A DNA stretch of 61,864 bases from Micromonospora sp. RHAY321 (lineage in GTDB: Bacteria > Actinomycetota > Actinomycetes > Mycobacteriales > Micromonosporaceae). Position 1 is the first letter of the stretch, and the number at the start of each line of letters is the position of its first letter. Shown one piece after another: positions 30,585-38,945 of this stretch. A program made the translations under genes and the position numbers. The notes beneath the pieces were generated by a model. It worked only from the letters and a program-made list of their open reading frames with translations. It did no database searches and was not told the origin of the DNA. Location of the stretch: contig NZ_JAMHIW010000024.1 in NCBI RefSeq assembly GCF_023896955.1, forward strand, positions 1 through 61,864, read 5' to 3'.

Positions 30585-30599
30585 CGTCCCGTCCGGTGC

Positions 30600-30773
30600 G
30601 GTAACCGTTCGCAAGAGGCGACGCCGCGCCGACCCGCTTAATCGTGATCAACGAACCGGGGACCCACCAGTAAGTCCGGGGTGAATCCGCGAGCCACGGC
30701 TGCGGTAGGGCGATCTTCCCGCCCGAATCCGTCAGCTAACCCGGTAGGCGGTGTCGGAAGGAGTTCCATCCTC
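30600..30773 (+). promoter_or_regulatory. ydaO-type cyclic di-AMP riboswitch
   Basis: The segment has the conserved landmarks of the actinobacterial ydaO class in order: ACCGGGGACCCACC (30655-30668), GGGGTGAATCCGCGAGCCAC, GCGGTAGGGCGATCTTCC, CGCCCGAATCCGTCAGCTAA, CCGGTAGGCGG and the terminal GGAAGGAG. This class binds cyclic di-AMP and in actinomycetes commonly switches off cell-wall hydrolase genes when the ligand is high. It starts about ten bases after a good promoter and is followed by the C39-like peptidase gene. The outer boundaries are approximate. Confidence 0.85.
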
Positions 30774-30860
30774 GTGCAGCAACTCTCCACCCCTCGGTTG
30801 TTCCCTCGCCTCCACGGCGCCGCGGTGCCCCCGCCCATCCGTCTTGTGACGGTGAGCTGA
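30774..30860 (+). CDS. Possible 28-codon upstream ORF after the riboswitch
   Basis: GTG 30774 lies ten bases after GGAAGGAG, the 3' end of the riboswitch, and opens 28 codons that start MQQLSTPRLF and end at TGA 30858-30860. The ribosome site being part of the aptamer end suggests ligand-dependent translation. The peptide has no known similarity and may not be made. Confidence 0.3.
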   Translation: MQQLSTPRLFPRLHGAAVPPPIRLVTVS

Positions 30861-30922
30861 CCCCCGGGTCACCGCCTCTTCCGCCCGGCCACGCCGGGCC
30901 ATCCCCTGAGCGGTTCATCATC

Positions 30923-30940
30923 CGCGGACCACGGTCCGCG
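30923..30940 (+). terminator. Hairpin in the C39 leader, possible expression platform
   Basis: An 8-bp perfect stem CGCGGACC / GGTCCGCG with a two-base loop lies between the aptamer and the start codon. It could be a transcription terminator controlled by the riboswitch. No U-run follows. Confidence 0.3.
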
Positions 30941-31009
30941 CGTTGGCGCCTGCCCGGATACCGGTCCGGCCCCGGTGTGCCGCTCTCCCCCTGATCCGTG
31001 GAGGACCCC

Positions 31010-31852
31010 GTGAAGCACACCCTGCAGCGTCAGCTCCGCCGCCTCACCAGCGAGCGCCCGTACCAGATCGTCGCCGCCTCCGCCGCGGCCCTCGCGATCG
31101 CCACCACCGGCGGCGCCCTGCTCGCCGGCACCGACGGCGCCCCGGCCACCCAGCACACCGCGACCACGGTCGCCGAGATGCGCAGCGACACCGCTGCCTC
31201 CCGTGGCGACGCGCGCGACGCGTCCCCCTCGGCCAGTTCCGCGCCGACCACCACCGCTCCCGCGCCGGCCACCAGCGCCGCGTCGCCCGCCGCCAAGGCC
31301 AGCAGCAACCCGGACCTGACCCGTAAGCCGCAGCCGCCGAAGCCGCCCGCGACCAAGGTGCTCGACTACGACTACCAGGCGCAGAACACGTACTACAACT
31401 GTGGCCCGGCGGCCACCCGCAACGCCCTCAGCGCCACCGGCATCGACCGCACCCAGGACGAGCTGGGCGCCGAGCTGGGCACCACCGAGATGGGCACCAA
31501 CTCCGCCCTGGACACCACCCGGGTGCTCAACGCCGAGGTGAAGGGCTCCCCGTACCGGACCCGCATGTTCGCCGGCACGCCCAGCCCCGCGCAGATGGAC
31601 CAGCTCCAGGCCGACGTGGTCGCGGCCATCAGCGCCGGTCGCGGCGTGGTGGCCAACGTCGTCGGCGACGCCACCGACACCAACGGCGGCTGGCACTCCT
31701 ACGGCGGTGGCCACTACATCGCCGTCGTGGGTTACAAGGACAACGGCCGGACCGTGCGGATCGCCGACTCGGCGAACGCCGCCGACCCGGCGTACTGGAT
31801 CACCACGATCGACCTGGCGAACTGGATCGCCACTCGGGGTTACTCCGCCTGA
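31010..31852 (+). CDS. Secreted C39-like cysteine peptidase-fold protein
   Basis: A 280-residue exported protein. A hydrophobic export segment (IVAASAAALAIATTGGALLAG) precedes a Ser/Thr/Ala/Pro linker, then a papain-like C39_2 domain. The presumed catalytic set is C131 in TYYNCGPAATRNAL, H235 in GGGHYIAVVGY and D253 in RIADSANA. C39-type domains cleave leader peptides or cell-wall-linked peptides; the target here is unknown. GTG 31010 has GGAGG five bases before it and is preferred to GTG 30998. It is the only full gene downstream of the c-di-AMP riboswitch. Confidence 0.82.
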   Translation: MKHTLQRQLRRLTSERPYQIVAASAAALAIATTGGALLAGTDGAPATQHTATTVAEMRSDTAASRGDARDASPSASSAPTTTAPAPATSAASPAAKASSNPDLTRKPQPPKPPATKVLDYDYQAQNTYYNCGPAATRNALSATGIDRTQDELGAELGTTEMGTNSALDTTRVLNAEVKGSPYRTRMFAGTPSPAQMDQLQADVVAAISAGRGVVANVVGDATDTNGGWHSYGGGHYIAVVGYKDNGRTVRIADSANAADPAYWITTIDLANWIATRGYSA

Positions 31853-31865
31853 CCCGGGCGCAGCC

Positions 31866-31906
31866 GCCGCGGGCGCCGTCCCCCACGAGGGGCCGGCGCC
31901 CGCGGC
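31866..31906. terminator. Bidirectional hairpin terminator
   Basis: Perfect 12-bp arms GCCGCGGGCGCC and GGCGCCCGCGGC enclose an inner CCCC/GGGG stem. It lies between the convergent C39 and EEP-family genes and can serve both. Confidence 0.8.
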
Positions 31907-31922
31907 GTCCGCGTCGGTGCGA

Positions 31923-32966
31923 TCAGTAGCTGACGAAGCCGTACAGCGCGAGGTGGTTGGACTTCGTCCCGCTGACCGTGTGGTCGATTACGGACGGCTG
32001 GACGCTGCCCTTCACGAAGAGATAATCGATCTTGCTGGAGCCGCTGGTGGCCTTCGACCCGTAGCCGGTCATGCCGTACCCGCTCAGCGTGCCCGACGCG
32101 ATGCCCGTACGGTTCGCGTCGATGCCCACGATGCGGATCGTCGAGGCGTTCAGCAGGCTGGTCGCGTCCGCACCGAGGTGGATGCCGCTGTTGGCGATGC
32201 CCGGGTCGCCGTCGCCGGCGCACGCGTTCTGCCGGTTCTCCTGGGGTAGGTGCATCGTCGCGGCGAACACGCTGGTGCCGGTGGCCTTGATGGTGAACCG
32301 GGCCGCGATGGCGCTGGTCCGCTTCCACTTGTAGTAGTCGGTGCTGTCCGGGTCGCTGTTCGGCGGCTTGTAGAGCGTGCATCCGGCGCCGTTGTCGTAG
32401 GCCGTGCCGGGCTTGAGCCAGCCCGCGCTCCAGTACTTCGAGATGTCACCGGCGGCGAGGCTGAGCGTCCTGGTGTTCCAGATGATCCCGTTGGTCTGCT
32501 TCTTCTTGAGGTCACCGAGCGCCTGGGAGCTGCACCTGTGCGTGCTGCCCCACGGCTCCGGGTCACTCCAGGCGACGACCGCACCGTACGTGCCGGGCGG
32601 GTAGCCGAACTTGGCCGACAGTTGATCGGCGTACGCCTCGGCCTGGCCGGTGCCGCGTACCTGCTGCACGATGAGGATGTCGGGCGCCACCACACCGGTG
32701 GTGCCGGTGCGGCCGGCGTCGTCGACCAGGATCGAGGTCAGGTGGTCCGGCCCGGAGATCCGGGTGCACGTCCCATCGGAGTTGTTGACCACCAGGTTCT
32801 CGATGTTGTTGTTGTAGACCCGCAGGACCCGGTCGGCGGCCACCGCCGTGTCGGCGCCTCGGGCAGGGCTGGCTGGTGTGGTGCCGAGAGCGGGGGTGCC
32901 GGGCACGGTGGCGAGCGCGACGGCCGCCAGGGCCGCCGCCAGTGCTGATCGACGCTTCGTACGCAC
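31923..32966 (-). CDS. Secreted endonuclease/exonuclease/phosphatase-fold protein
   Basis: A 347-residue exported protein. The signal peptide runs to about ALGTTPASPA. The EEP fold is visible as RVYNNNIENLVV, APDILIVQQVRG, FAATMHLP, IRIVGIDANRTGIASGT, KIDYLFVKG and SNHLALYGF. In typical EEP enzymes the second block ends QE, the fourth has GDxN, and the last is SDH; here they read QQ, GIDAN and SNH, so metal catalysis may be altered. Four or more cysteines suggest disulfides. GTG 32966 has GAGAGGAG upstream. It could be a DNase, a phospholipase or a non-enzymatic relative. Confidence 0.78.
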   Translation of the reverse strand: MRTKRRSALAAALAAVALATVPGTPALGTTPASPARGADTAVAADRVLRVYNNNIENLVVNNSDGTCTRISGPDHLTSILVDDAGRTGTTGVVAPDILIVQQVRGTGQAEAYADQLSAKFGYPPGTYGAVVAWSDPEPWGSTHRCSSQALGDLKKKQTNGIIWNTRTLSLAAGDISKYWSAGWLKPGTAYDNGAGCTLYKPPNSDPDSTDYYKWKRTSAIAARFTIKATGTSVFAATMHLPQENRQNACAGDGDPGIANSGIHLGADATSLLNASTIRIVGIDANRTGIASGTLSGYGMTGYGSKATSGSSKIDYLFVKGSVQPSVIDHTVSGTKSNHLALYGFVSY

Positions 32967-33101
32967 GGTCGGCTCTCCTCTCGCGATGGCTCGACGGTGG
33001 CCGAGCCCGTCCAGGCGCCGGACTCTACAGTGGATCTTCCCGGCACGGTGTCCCCGCGCGCGTCGCCGGCGACGGCTCTCGTACCAGCGGTCGAACCGTG
33101 C

Positions 33102-33107
33102 AAGACT
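33102..33107 (+). promoter_or_regulatory. -10-like AAGACT, leaderless hydrolase promoter
   Basis: AAGACT ends six bases before GTG 33114, which matches the leaderless spacing in this window. Confidence 0.35.
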
Positions 33108-33113
33108 GCGGCC

Positions 33114-33860
33114 GTGGTGGATGAACCAGGTGGCCGGGCAGGCCGCGGACCGGTCCTGTTGCTTCTGCACGGGATGGGGGCGACCGGCGACGTCTGGCTG
33201 CCCTGGGCGCCGCTGCTGGAGCAGCACTGGCCCGGGCGGTGGCTGGCACCGGACCTCGCCGGTCACGGTTGGTCGGCGCCGCTGCCGTCGTACTCCTTCG
33301 ACGGGTTCGCCGAGCGGATCGCCCACGGCCTGGCCGCCGACGACCGGGTCGTCGTGCTCGGGCACTCGCTGGGCGGGGTGGTCGGCCTGGCGCTGGCCGC
33401 CCGCGCCGCCGGCACGCGGGTGGACGCCATGGTCGGGCTGGGCATCAAGGCCGTCTGGTCACCCGAGGAACTGACCCGCGCCGCCGAACTCGCCGCCCGC
33501 CCGGTCGCCTGGTTCCCCAGCCGCACCGAGGCGGCCCGCCGCTACCTGCGGGTCTCCGGGCTCTCCGGCCTGCTTCCGCCCGACCATCCGGTGGTCGACG
33601 CCGGGCTGCGCCAGGTCGACGGCCGGTGGCGGCTGGCGATGGACCCGGGCGCGTTCGCCGTTGGCGAGCCGGACCTCGCCGCTCTGGTGGCCGCGACGGA
33701 CGTGCCGGTGGTGCTGGCCCGAGGCGAGCACGACCCGATGGTCACCGACGCCCAGCTGAAGGAGTTCGGCGTACCGGTCGCCACGCTGCCGGGGCTGGGG
33801 CACAACGCGCACGTGGAGGACCCGGCGGCGGTGCTGGCGCTGCTGGACGCGTACCGCTGA
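33114..33860 (+). CDS. Alpha/beta-hydrolase
   Basis: A 248-residue alpha/beta-hydrolase-fold enzyme. The oxyanion loop is LLLHGMGATGDVW, the nucleophile elbow is VVLGHSLGGVVGL, the acid is in VVLARGEHDPMV, and the catalytic His is in LPGLGHNAHVEDP. It has no signal peptide. Two adjacent GTG codons (33114 and 33117) could start it; the first fits the -10 spacing. It is convergent, four bases apart, with the TagB/F-like gene. The substrate is unknown. Confidence 0.87.
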   Translation: MVDEPGGRAGRGPVLLLLHGMGATGDVWLPWAPLLEQHWPGRWLAPDLAGHGWSAPLPSYSFDGFAERIAHGLAADDRVVVLGHSLGGVVGLALAARAAGTRVDAMVGLGIKAVWSPEELTRAAELAARPVAWFPSRTEAARRYLRVSGLSGLLPPDHPVVDAGLRQVDGRWRLAMDPGAFAVGEPDLAALVAATDVPVVLARGEHDPMVTDAQLKEFGVPVATLPGLGHNAHVEDPAAVLALLDAYR

Positions 33861-33864
33861 GCCG

Positions 33865-35535
33865 CTACACCGGGGTCGACGTGGCCAGGGGCCTCGCCGG
33901 CGCCAACTCCTGCCGGGCGGCGGTCAGGAACGCGTCGGCGTACGACTCGGCCGGGAAGTCACCCAGGTAGCGGCGGCGGGTCGCCCAGCGCGCCTCGGCC
34001 AGCGGGTCGGTGTCCAGCAGTGCGGTCAGCACGTCGTCCACATTCGACATGTCGCGGCGCAGCACGTAGCCCGACCCGGCCAGCGGGAAGCGGTCCACGA
34101 ACCGGTCGCCCCCGTCGCCCATGTCGGTGACCGCGTAGGGCTTGCCGGAGTAGAGGTAGTCGGAGATCACCCCGGACACGTCGGAGACGAGCGCGTCCGA
34201 GGCGTTGACGCACTCGGTCAGGCTCAGCTCCCGGGCCGCCGCGCCCATCACGTGCTGCCGCCCCGTGCGGGCCCGGTCGGCGGCCAGCAGCTCGGTCAGC
34301 CGGCCCAGTTGCCGGGCCGAGGCCGGGTTCTGCGCGGTGTACGGGTGGGCGCGCAGGATCACCGTGGCGCCGCGCTCCAGCAGCCGCCGCAGCAGGCTCT
34401 CCGCCACGGGCAGCGAGCAGTAGTCGGCGTCGGCGTGGTGCCCGGTCCACGTCGGGGTGTAGAGCACGGTCGGGTGTGCCAGCCCGCGCACCGGCTCCGG
34501 GCGTACCTCGATCGACTCGACCTGCGGGCGGCCCACCACCACGAACTTCTCCGCCGGGATCCGCACCCCGGCACGGGCGTACCGGTCGATCGCGGCCGGA
34601 CCGGCCACGAAGATCCGGTCGAAGATCCCGGACACCGGGTTGGCGCTCGGCGCCTTGTCGCTGTCGCCGTGGTGCAACTGGACGTGGGTGAGCTGGGTGA
34701 ACCGGATGCAGTGGCTGTTCTTCGCCCCGTGGTTGACGTAGAACGCCGCCCGCAGGCTCGGCACCAGAGCCTCGTCGAGCGTCCGCAGGGTGGGGCAGTA
34801 GACCACCGGGGCGTTGGTGGCGGCCCCGATCGGCGCCAGGAACTCCGGCTCGCGCAGCACGACCATGAACGGCCGGCCGATCCGCTCCAGGTACGGCAGC
34901 CACATGGTCACCTGGTACTCGGAGCCGGGCGGGGCGGAGAAGTAGAGCAGGAACTCCGGCTGGTGCCGGCGCAGCGCGCGGGCCACCGCCCCGCCACCGG
35001 CGGTCGGCCGGAACCGTCGCCGGGCCAGGTCCAGTGCGACCGCCCCGGCTCCGGCGCCCACCACCAGGCTGGCGACCAGCGCCACCGCTGCGGGCAGGGC
35101 CAGCGCGGCGGCCAGGGACACCGCGGCGAGCAACCCGAGCAGGGCGGTGCCGAGCTGGTCGGCGATCACCGGGGTCCAGGCGCGCACCGGCAGGTTGACC
35201 GCCCGGATCTCCAGGTTGCCGGCGGTGCGCAGCGGCCCCACCAGCAGCACCAGCCCCAGCAGGACCAGCGCCGTGGCGACGAGTGCCGGGTCGAGCCCGT
35301 CGTCCAGCCGTCGGGAGTATCCGACCAGGACCGCGGCGGCGATCAGCGCCGTCTCGGCGACGAGGTCCGCACCGGGCCGGATCCGCCGTTCAGCGGCCGC
35401 CGCGGCCAGCGCGCCGACGGCCAGCGCCAGCCCCCAGCCGGTGGCGCCGGTCAGCGCCACCACGACGAAGGCCAGCACGGCCAGGCCGGTGCTCAGGCAC
35501 CGGGCGGCCAGCTTTCGGACCAGGTCACCGCGCAT
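33865..35535 (-). CDS. TagB/TagF-like polyol-phosphate transferase with membrane N-terminus
   Basis: A 556-residue protein. Residues 1-170 carry about six hydrophobic segments. From about 190 on there is a CDP-glycerol/CDP-ribitol phosphotransferase domain: LYFSAPPGSEYQVTMWLPYLE, VNHGAKNSHCIRF, QLHHGDSDKAPSANP, VVVGRPQVES, VLYTPTWTGHHADA, ILRAHPYTAQNP and DALVSDVSGVISDYLYSGKP. The HGDSDK and SDVSG blocks are the catalytic and CDP-binding motifs of TagB/TagF. It lies 42 bases after the Bcs1-like gene, so it probably polymerises ribitol-phosphate units. The fused membrane part is unlike Bacillus TagF, which uses amphipathic helices. Confidence 0.87.
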   Translation of the reverse strand: MRGDLVRKLAARCLSTGLAVLAFVVVALTGATGWGLALAVGALAAAAAERRIRPGADLVAETALIAAAVLVGYSRRLDDGLDPALVATALVLLGLVLLVGPLRTAGNLEIRAVNLPVRAWTPVIADQLGTALLGLLAAVSLAAALALPAAVALVASLVVGAGAGAVALDLARRRFRPTAGGGAVARALRRHQPEFLLYFSAPPGSEYQVTMWLPYLERIGRPFMVVLREPEFLAPIGAATNAPVVYCPTLRTLDEALVPSLRAAFYVNHGAKNSHCIRFTQLTHVQLHHGDSDKAPSANPVSGIFDRIFVAGPAAIDRYARAGVRIPAEKFVVVGRPQVESIEVRPEPVRGLAHPTVLYTPTWTGHHADADYCSLPVAESLLRRLLERGATVILRAHPYTAQNPASARQLGRLTELLAADRARTGRQHVMGAAARELSLTECVNASDALVSDVSGVISDYLYSGKPYAVTDMGDGGDRFVDRFPLAGSGYVLRRDMSNVDDVLTALLDTDPLAEARWATRRRYLGDFPAESYADAFLTAARQELAPARPLATSTPV

Positions 35536-35577
35536 GTCGCTCCGTTCGCCGCCGTCGGTGTTCCGCCGCCGTCAGCG

Positions 35578-37095
35578 TCAGCTCGCGGACGCCGCGCCGG
35601 CCGGCGCCTCGACCCGACCCGGCGCGGACTGGGCCGGCACGGCCGGCGCGGCGGTGTCACCGGGCGCCCGACGTACGTCGATCACCTGGCCGGTCAGCTC
35701 GGAGATCAGCACGTCCAGCGACGACTGGGCGACGGCCTCGGCGGCGAGCAGGGTGTGCTCGGGCTCCTCGCCGAAGGCGCGGGTCCGCATCGGGGTCGCC
35801 GTCCGCTCCGGGTTGATGCAGTTGACGCGTACGCCGAACTCGGCCCACTCGTCGGCGAGTGCCTGGGTGAGGTTGACCAGGGCGGCCTTGGTGGCCGAGT
35901 AGAGCGCGTAGCGGGCCCGGCCCCGGGTGTAGGAGCTGGACGTGTAGAGCAATAGCTGACCCTTGGTCTGCTGGAGGTACGGCAGCGACTGCCGGGCGAT
36001 GGTGACCGGGCCGACGAAGTTGACCTGGAGCACGCGGTCCATGGTCGCCTCGTCCATCTCGGCCAGGGCGCCCTTCTCCAGGACCCCGGCGGTGACCACC
36101 ACGTGGTCGATCCGGCCGGTGGCCTCGAAGGCGGTCTTCAGTGCGGCCTCGACGTCCTCGGCCCGCTCGACGTGCGTGCCGGTGGTGGAGCGGCTGAAGG
36201 GGAAGACCTGGGCGCCGTAGCGCTGGGCCAGCTCGCTCAGCTCGTGGCCGATGCCGTAGCTGCCGCCGAACACCACGATGGTGCGGCCGGTCAGCTCCTC
36301 GGTGTAGCTGCGGTGGTCGGTCAGCCGGGGCGCCTGCGCCGCGGCGAGCTGGAAGAGCTTGTCCGCCAGGTGCACGTCGACCGGGTGGGTGACCTTGATG
36401 TTCTCGTCCGAGCCGTCGATCACCTTGATGGGCGTGCCGGGCAGGTAGCGCAGCACCACGCCGCAGTCGTCGGTGGCGGCGAAGTTCGGGTCACCCTCGG
36501 CGATCCGGTACGCCTCGCGGATGGTGGGGGAGCGGAACGCCTGCGGGGTCTGCCCGCGACGCAGCCGGGAGCGCACCGGGATGTCGGTGATGCAGTCGTT
36601 GTCGTCCACCTGGATGATCGTGTCCGCGGACGGGATGGCCACGTCCACGGCGTCGTAGGTCCAGAGGGCGTTCACGCACTCGCGGACGATCCGGCCGCTG
36701 AGCAGCGGACGCACCGCGTCGTGGAAGAGGATGTTGCAGTCCGCCGGGCCGACCGCGTCCAGCGCGATCCGGGTGGTGGCGTTGCGGGTGTCGCCGCCCT
36801 CGATCACCTTGGTGACCTTGCGCAGGCCGGCCTTCTCGACGATCTGCCGGGCGTCCTCGACGTGCCCGGTCGCCATCAGCACGATGATCTCGTCGATCTC
36901 CGGCGCGGCCTCGAACACCGCCAGGGTGTGCTCGATGATCGGCTTACCGGCGATCTTCAGGAGCTGCTTCGGGATGCCGAGGCCCAGCCGGGTCCCGGTG
37001 CCGCCGGCCAGCACCACGGCCACCGTCCGCGAGGGCCGCCACGGTGCCGGGGTCTCCGGGGCGGCGTCCGGGCCAGTGGTCTGGTCCTGCGTCAT
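35578..37095 (-). CDS. Bcs1-like bifunctional CDP-ribitol synthase (cytidylyltransferase + SDR)
   Basis: A 505-residue fusion. Residues 24-250 are an IspD/TarI-type cytidylyltransferase (VVLAGGTGTRLGLGIPKQLL, HDAVRPLLSGRIV, KVTHPVDVHLADKL). Residues 272-480 are a classical SDR with GGSYGIG (277-283) and YSATK (Y399, K403). This domain order matches Haemophilus Bcs1/Acs1, which reduces ribulose 5-phosphate and makes CDP-ribitol. The last 40 residues are Ala/Pro-rich. It leads an operon with the TagB/F-like gene and has a GCGTTAA promoter-like region. CDP-ribitol is the likely product, by homology and context. Confidence 0.87.
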   Translation of the reverse strand: MTQDQTTGPDAAPETPAPWRPSRTVAVVLAGGTGTRLGLGIPKQLLKIAGKPIIEHTLAVFEAAPEIDEIIVLMATGHVEDARQIVEKAGLRKVTKVIEGGDTRNATTRIALDAVGPADCNILFHDAVRPLLSGRIVRECVNALWTYDAVDVAIPSADTIIQVDDNDCITDIPVRSRLRRGQTPQAFRSPTIREAYRIAEGDPNFAATDDCGVVLRYLPGTPIKVIDGSDENIKVTHPVDVHLADKLFQLAAAQAPRLTDHRSYTEELTGRTIVVFGGSYGIGHELSELAQRYGAQVFPFSRSTTGTHVERAEDVEAALKTAFEATGRIDHVVVTAGVLEKGALAEMDEATMDRVLQVNFVGPVTIARQSLPYLQQTKGQLLLYTSSSYTRGRARYALYSATKAALVNLTQALADEWAEFGVRVNCINPERTATPMRTRAFGEEPEHTLLAAEAVAQSSLDVLISELTGQVIDVRRAPGDTAAPAVPAQSAPGRVEAPAGAASAS

Positions 37096-37121
37096 TGCCG
37101 GATCCTCACTCTCAGGAATGC

Positions 37122-37187
37122 GTTAACGGAAGGTTCCGCCCGAGCGGCGACGGAATGAACCTTAACGCGCGAACCGCGTCGCCCCAA
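37122..37187 (-). promoter_or_regulatory. bcs1-like promoter region with inverted GTTAA elements
   Basis: On the minus strand, TTGGGG (37187-37182) and TAAGGT (37164-37159), 17 bases apart, look like a promoter. The -10 sits in GCGCGTTAAGGTTC. Downstream, GGAACCTTCCGTTAACGC (37134-37117) repeats the same sequence in inverted order. The -35 lies in the loop and stem of the terminator of the preceding ABC-transporter operon. Confidence 0.5.
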
Positions 37188-37202
37188 CGGGGGCGACGCG
37201 GT
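37173..37202 (-). terminator. Terminator of the ABC exporter operon
   Basis: Perfect 13-bp arms ACCGCGTCGCCCC and GGGGCGACGCGGT with a four-base loop lie 38 bases beyond the ATPase stop codon on the minus strand. Confidence 0.75.
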
Positions 37203-37240
37203 CGACAGCGCCGTGTCGATGCCGGAGGTTCGCCGGCGCC

Positions 37241-38059
37241 CTACTTGCTGTTCGCGTAGGCCTCGTACGCCCGGATCACCTCGTCGGTGGGGCCGTCCAT
37301 GCGCAGGACGCCAGATTCCAGCCAGATTGTCCGTTCACAGGTGTCCCGCACCGAGGAGAGCTGGTGGCTGACCAGGAACACCGTGCCGGCGCCCTCCCGC
37401 AGCTCCCGCACCCGCTGCTCGCTGCGCTTGCGGAAGCCCTTGTCGCCGGTGGCGAGCGCCTCGTCGATGAGCAGCACGTCGTGCCTCTTCGCCGCGGCGA
37501 TGGAGAAGCGCAGTCGGGCCGCCATGCCCGAGGAGTACGTCCGCATGGGCAGGCTGGCGAAGTCACCCCGCTCGTTGATCCCGGAGAAGTCGATGATCCC
37601 CGCGGCCTGCTGGGCGACCTCGTCGGGATGCATCCCCATGGCCAGGCACCCGAGGACGACGTTGCGCTCGCCCGAGAGGTCGTTGAGCAGTGCCGCGTTC
37701 ACACCGAGCAGCGACGGCTGCCCCTGGGTGTAGATCGCGCCCCGGTTGACCGGCAGCAGGCCGGCGATGGCACGCAGGATGGTGGACTTGCCGGAGCCGT
37801 TGCTGCCGATCAGCCCGATCGCCTCGCCCCGGTACGCGGTGAAGGAGATCCCCTTGACCGCGTGCACCTCCCGCACGTTCGGCGCGTTGGTGCGCTTCAC
37901 CAGCCGGCGCAGCGCGGCAACGGGCGTGGTGCCACCGGCGGCGCCCTGGTGCACCCGGTAGATGATGTGCGCGTCGTCCACGACCACGGTGGGGATGCGC
38001 TCGCCAGCCGGATCCAGCGTCGCGGTCGCCTGGGGGGAGTCCTCGAAGTGCTCAACCAC
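37241..38059 (-). CDS. Polysaccharide/teichoic acid ABC exporter ATPase (TagH/Wzt-like)
   Basis: A 272-residue ATPase of the polymer-export subfamily. Walker A is GSNGSGKSTILRAIAG, the signature is TYSSGMAARLRFSIA, Walker B is VLLIDEALATGDKGF, and the switch is FLVSHQLSSV. The KRTNAPNVREVHAVKGISFTAY stretch is typical of TagH/Wzt. It lacks the C-terminal polymer-recognition domain of Wzt. GTG 38059 overlaps the permease stop by eight bases and has AGGAG upstream; an earlier ATG at 38101 would overlap by 50 bases. With the permease it should export a lipid-linked polymer. Confidence 0.9.
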   Translation of the reverse strand: MVEHFEDSPQATATLDPAGERIPTVVVDDAHIIYRVHQGAAGGTTPVAALRRLVKRTNAPNVREVHAVKGISFTAYRGEAIGLIGSNGSGKSTILRAIAGLLPVNRGAIYTQGQPSLLGVNAALLNDLSGERNVVLGCLAMGMHPDEVAQQAAGIIDFSGINERGDFASLPMRTYSSGMAARLRFSIAAAKRHDVLLIDEALATGDKGFRKRSEQRVRELREGAGTVFLVSHQLSSVRDTCERTIWLESGVLRMDGPTDEVIRAYEAYANSK

Positions 38060-38945
38060 GGCCGTACTCCTGTTCGCCGCGCCAGAAGTAGATGAAGCCA
38101 CCGATTCCGGCCACCAGCGCCCACCCGGCGCCGACCAGCCAGAGCTGGGTCAGCGACTCGTTGAGCAGTGGCGCCTGCTCCAGCAGCACGTACCGGGCCA
38201 GCTCGATGTAGACCAGCATGGGGTTGAACTGCACCAGCGTCGTCGCCCAACCGGGCAGCCGGTCGAAGAGGCTGACGCTGTAGAGGACGCCGGAGCCGTA
38301 CATCCAGGTGCGCAGGATGAACGGCATGACCTGCTTCAGGTCGCTCGCCTTGGCGCCCATCCGGGCCACCAGCAGCACCACACCGGCGTTGAACACCGCC
38401 TGCAGCAGCAGCGCCGGCACGAGCAGCAGCCACTCCAGGGTGATGGGCTCGCCGGTGGCCAGCACGATGCCGATCAGCACCACCATCGAGGCCAGCAGCT
38501 GCTGGAACTGGGTCATCGTCGTGGACAGCGGCAGGGTGGCCCGGGGGAAGTGCAGCGCCCTGATCATTCCCAGGTTGCTGCTGATCGACTGGGTGCCGGC
38601 CAGGACGGCGCTCTGGGTGAAGTTGAAGATGAACAGCCCGGTGGTCAGGTAGGCGATGAAGTTCGGGATGCTGTTCTGTGCCAGCACCACCCCGAAGATC
38701 AGGTAGTAGACCGCGGCGTTGGTCAGCGGGGTGAGCACCTGCCAGAGCTGGCCCAGCTTCGCGTTGCTGTACGAGGCGACCAGTTTGGCGTTGGCGTACG
38801 CGGCGATGAAGTGCCGGTAGGCCCACAGTCGGCGGCTGTACTCGGCGAGGCTGGGTCGCTCACCGGCGACCCGTAGTCCGTGCCGAGCGGCCAGCTGCGC
38901 CTGGGTCAGGCCCGTTTCGGGGTCGACCAGCGCGGTGGTGGCCAT
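38052..38945 (-). CDS. Polysaccharide/teichoic acid ABC exporter permease (TagG/Wzm-like)
   Basis: A 297-residue ABC-2 permease. After a 50-residue cytoplasmic N-terminus, YSNAKLGQLWQVLTPLTNAAVYYLIFG starts the membrane domain, and about six segments follow. The pattern IRTLHFPRATLPLS, here MIRALHFPRATLPLS, is typical of TagG and Wzm. It is the first gene of the two-gene exporter operon and is divergent from the TetR gene. The substrate is probably the polyol-phosphate polymer of the flanking genes. Confidence 0.9.
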   Translation of the reverse strand: MATTALVDPETGLTQAQLAARHGLRVAGERPSLAEYSRRLWAYRHFIAAYANAKLVASYSNAKLGQLWQVLTPLTNAAVYYLIFGVVLAQNSIPNFIAYLTTGLFIFNFTQSAVLAGTQSISSNLGMIRALHFPRATLPLSTTMTQFQQLLASMVVLIGIVLATGEPITLEWLLLVPALLLQAVFNAGVVLLVARMGAKASDLKQVMPFILRTWMYGSGVLYSVSLFDRLPGWATTLVQFNPMLVYIELARYVLLEQAPLLNESLTQLWLVGAGWALVAGIGGFIYFWRGEQEYGRG

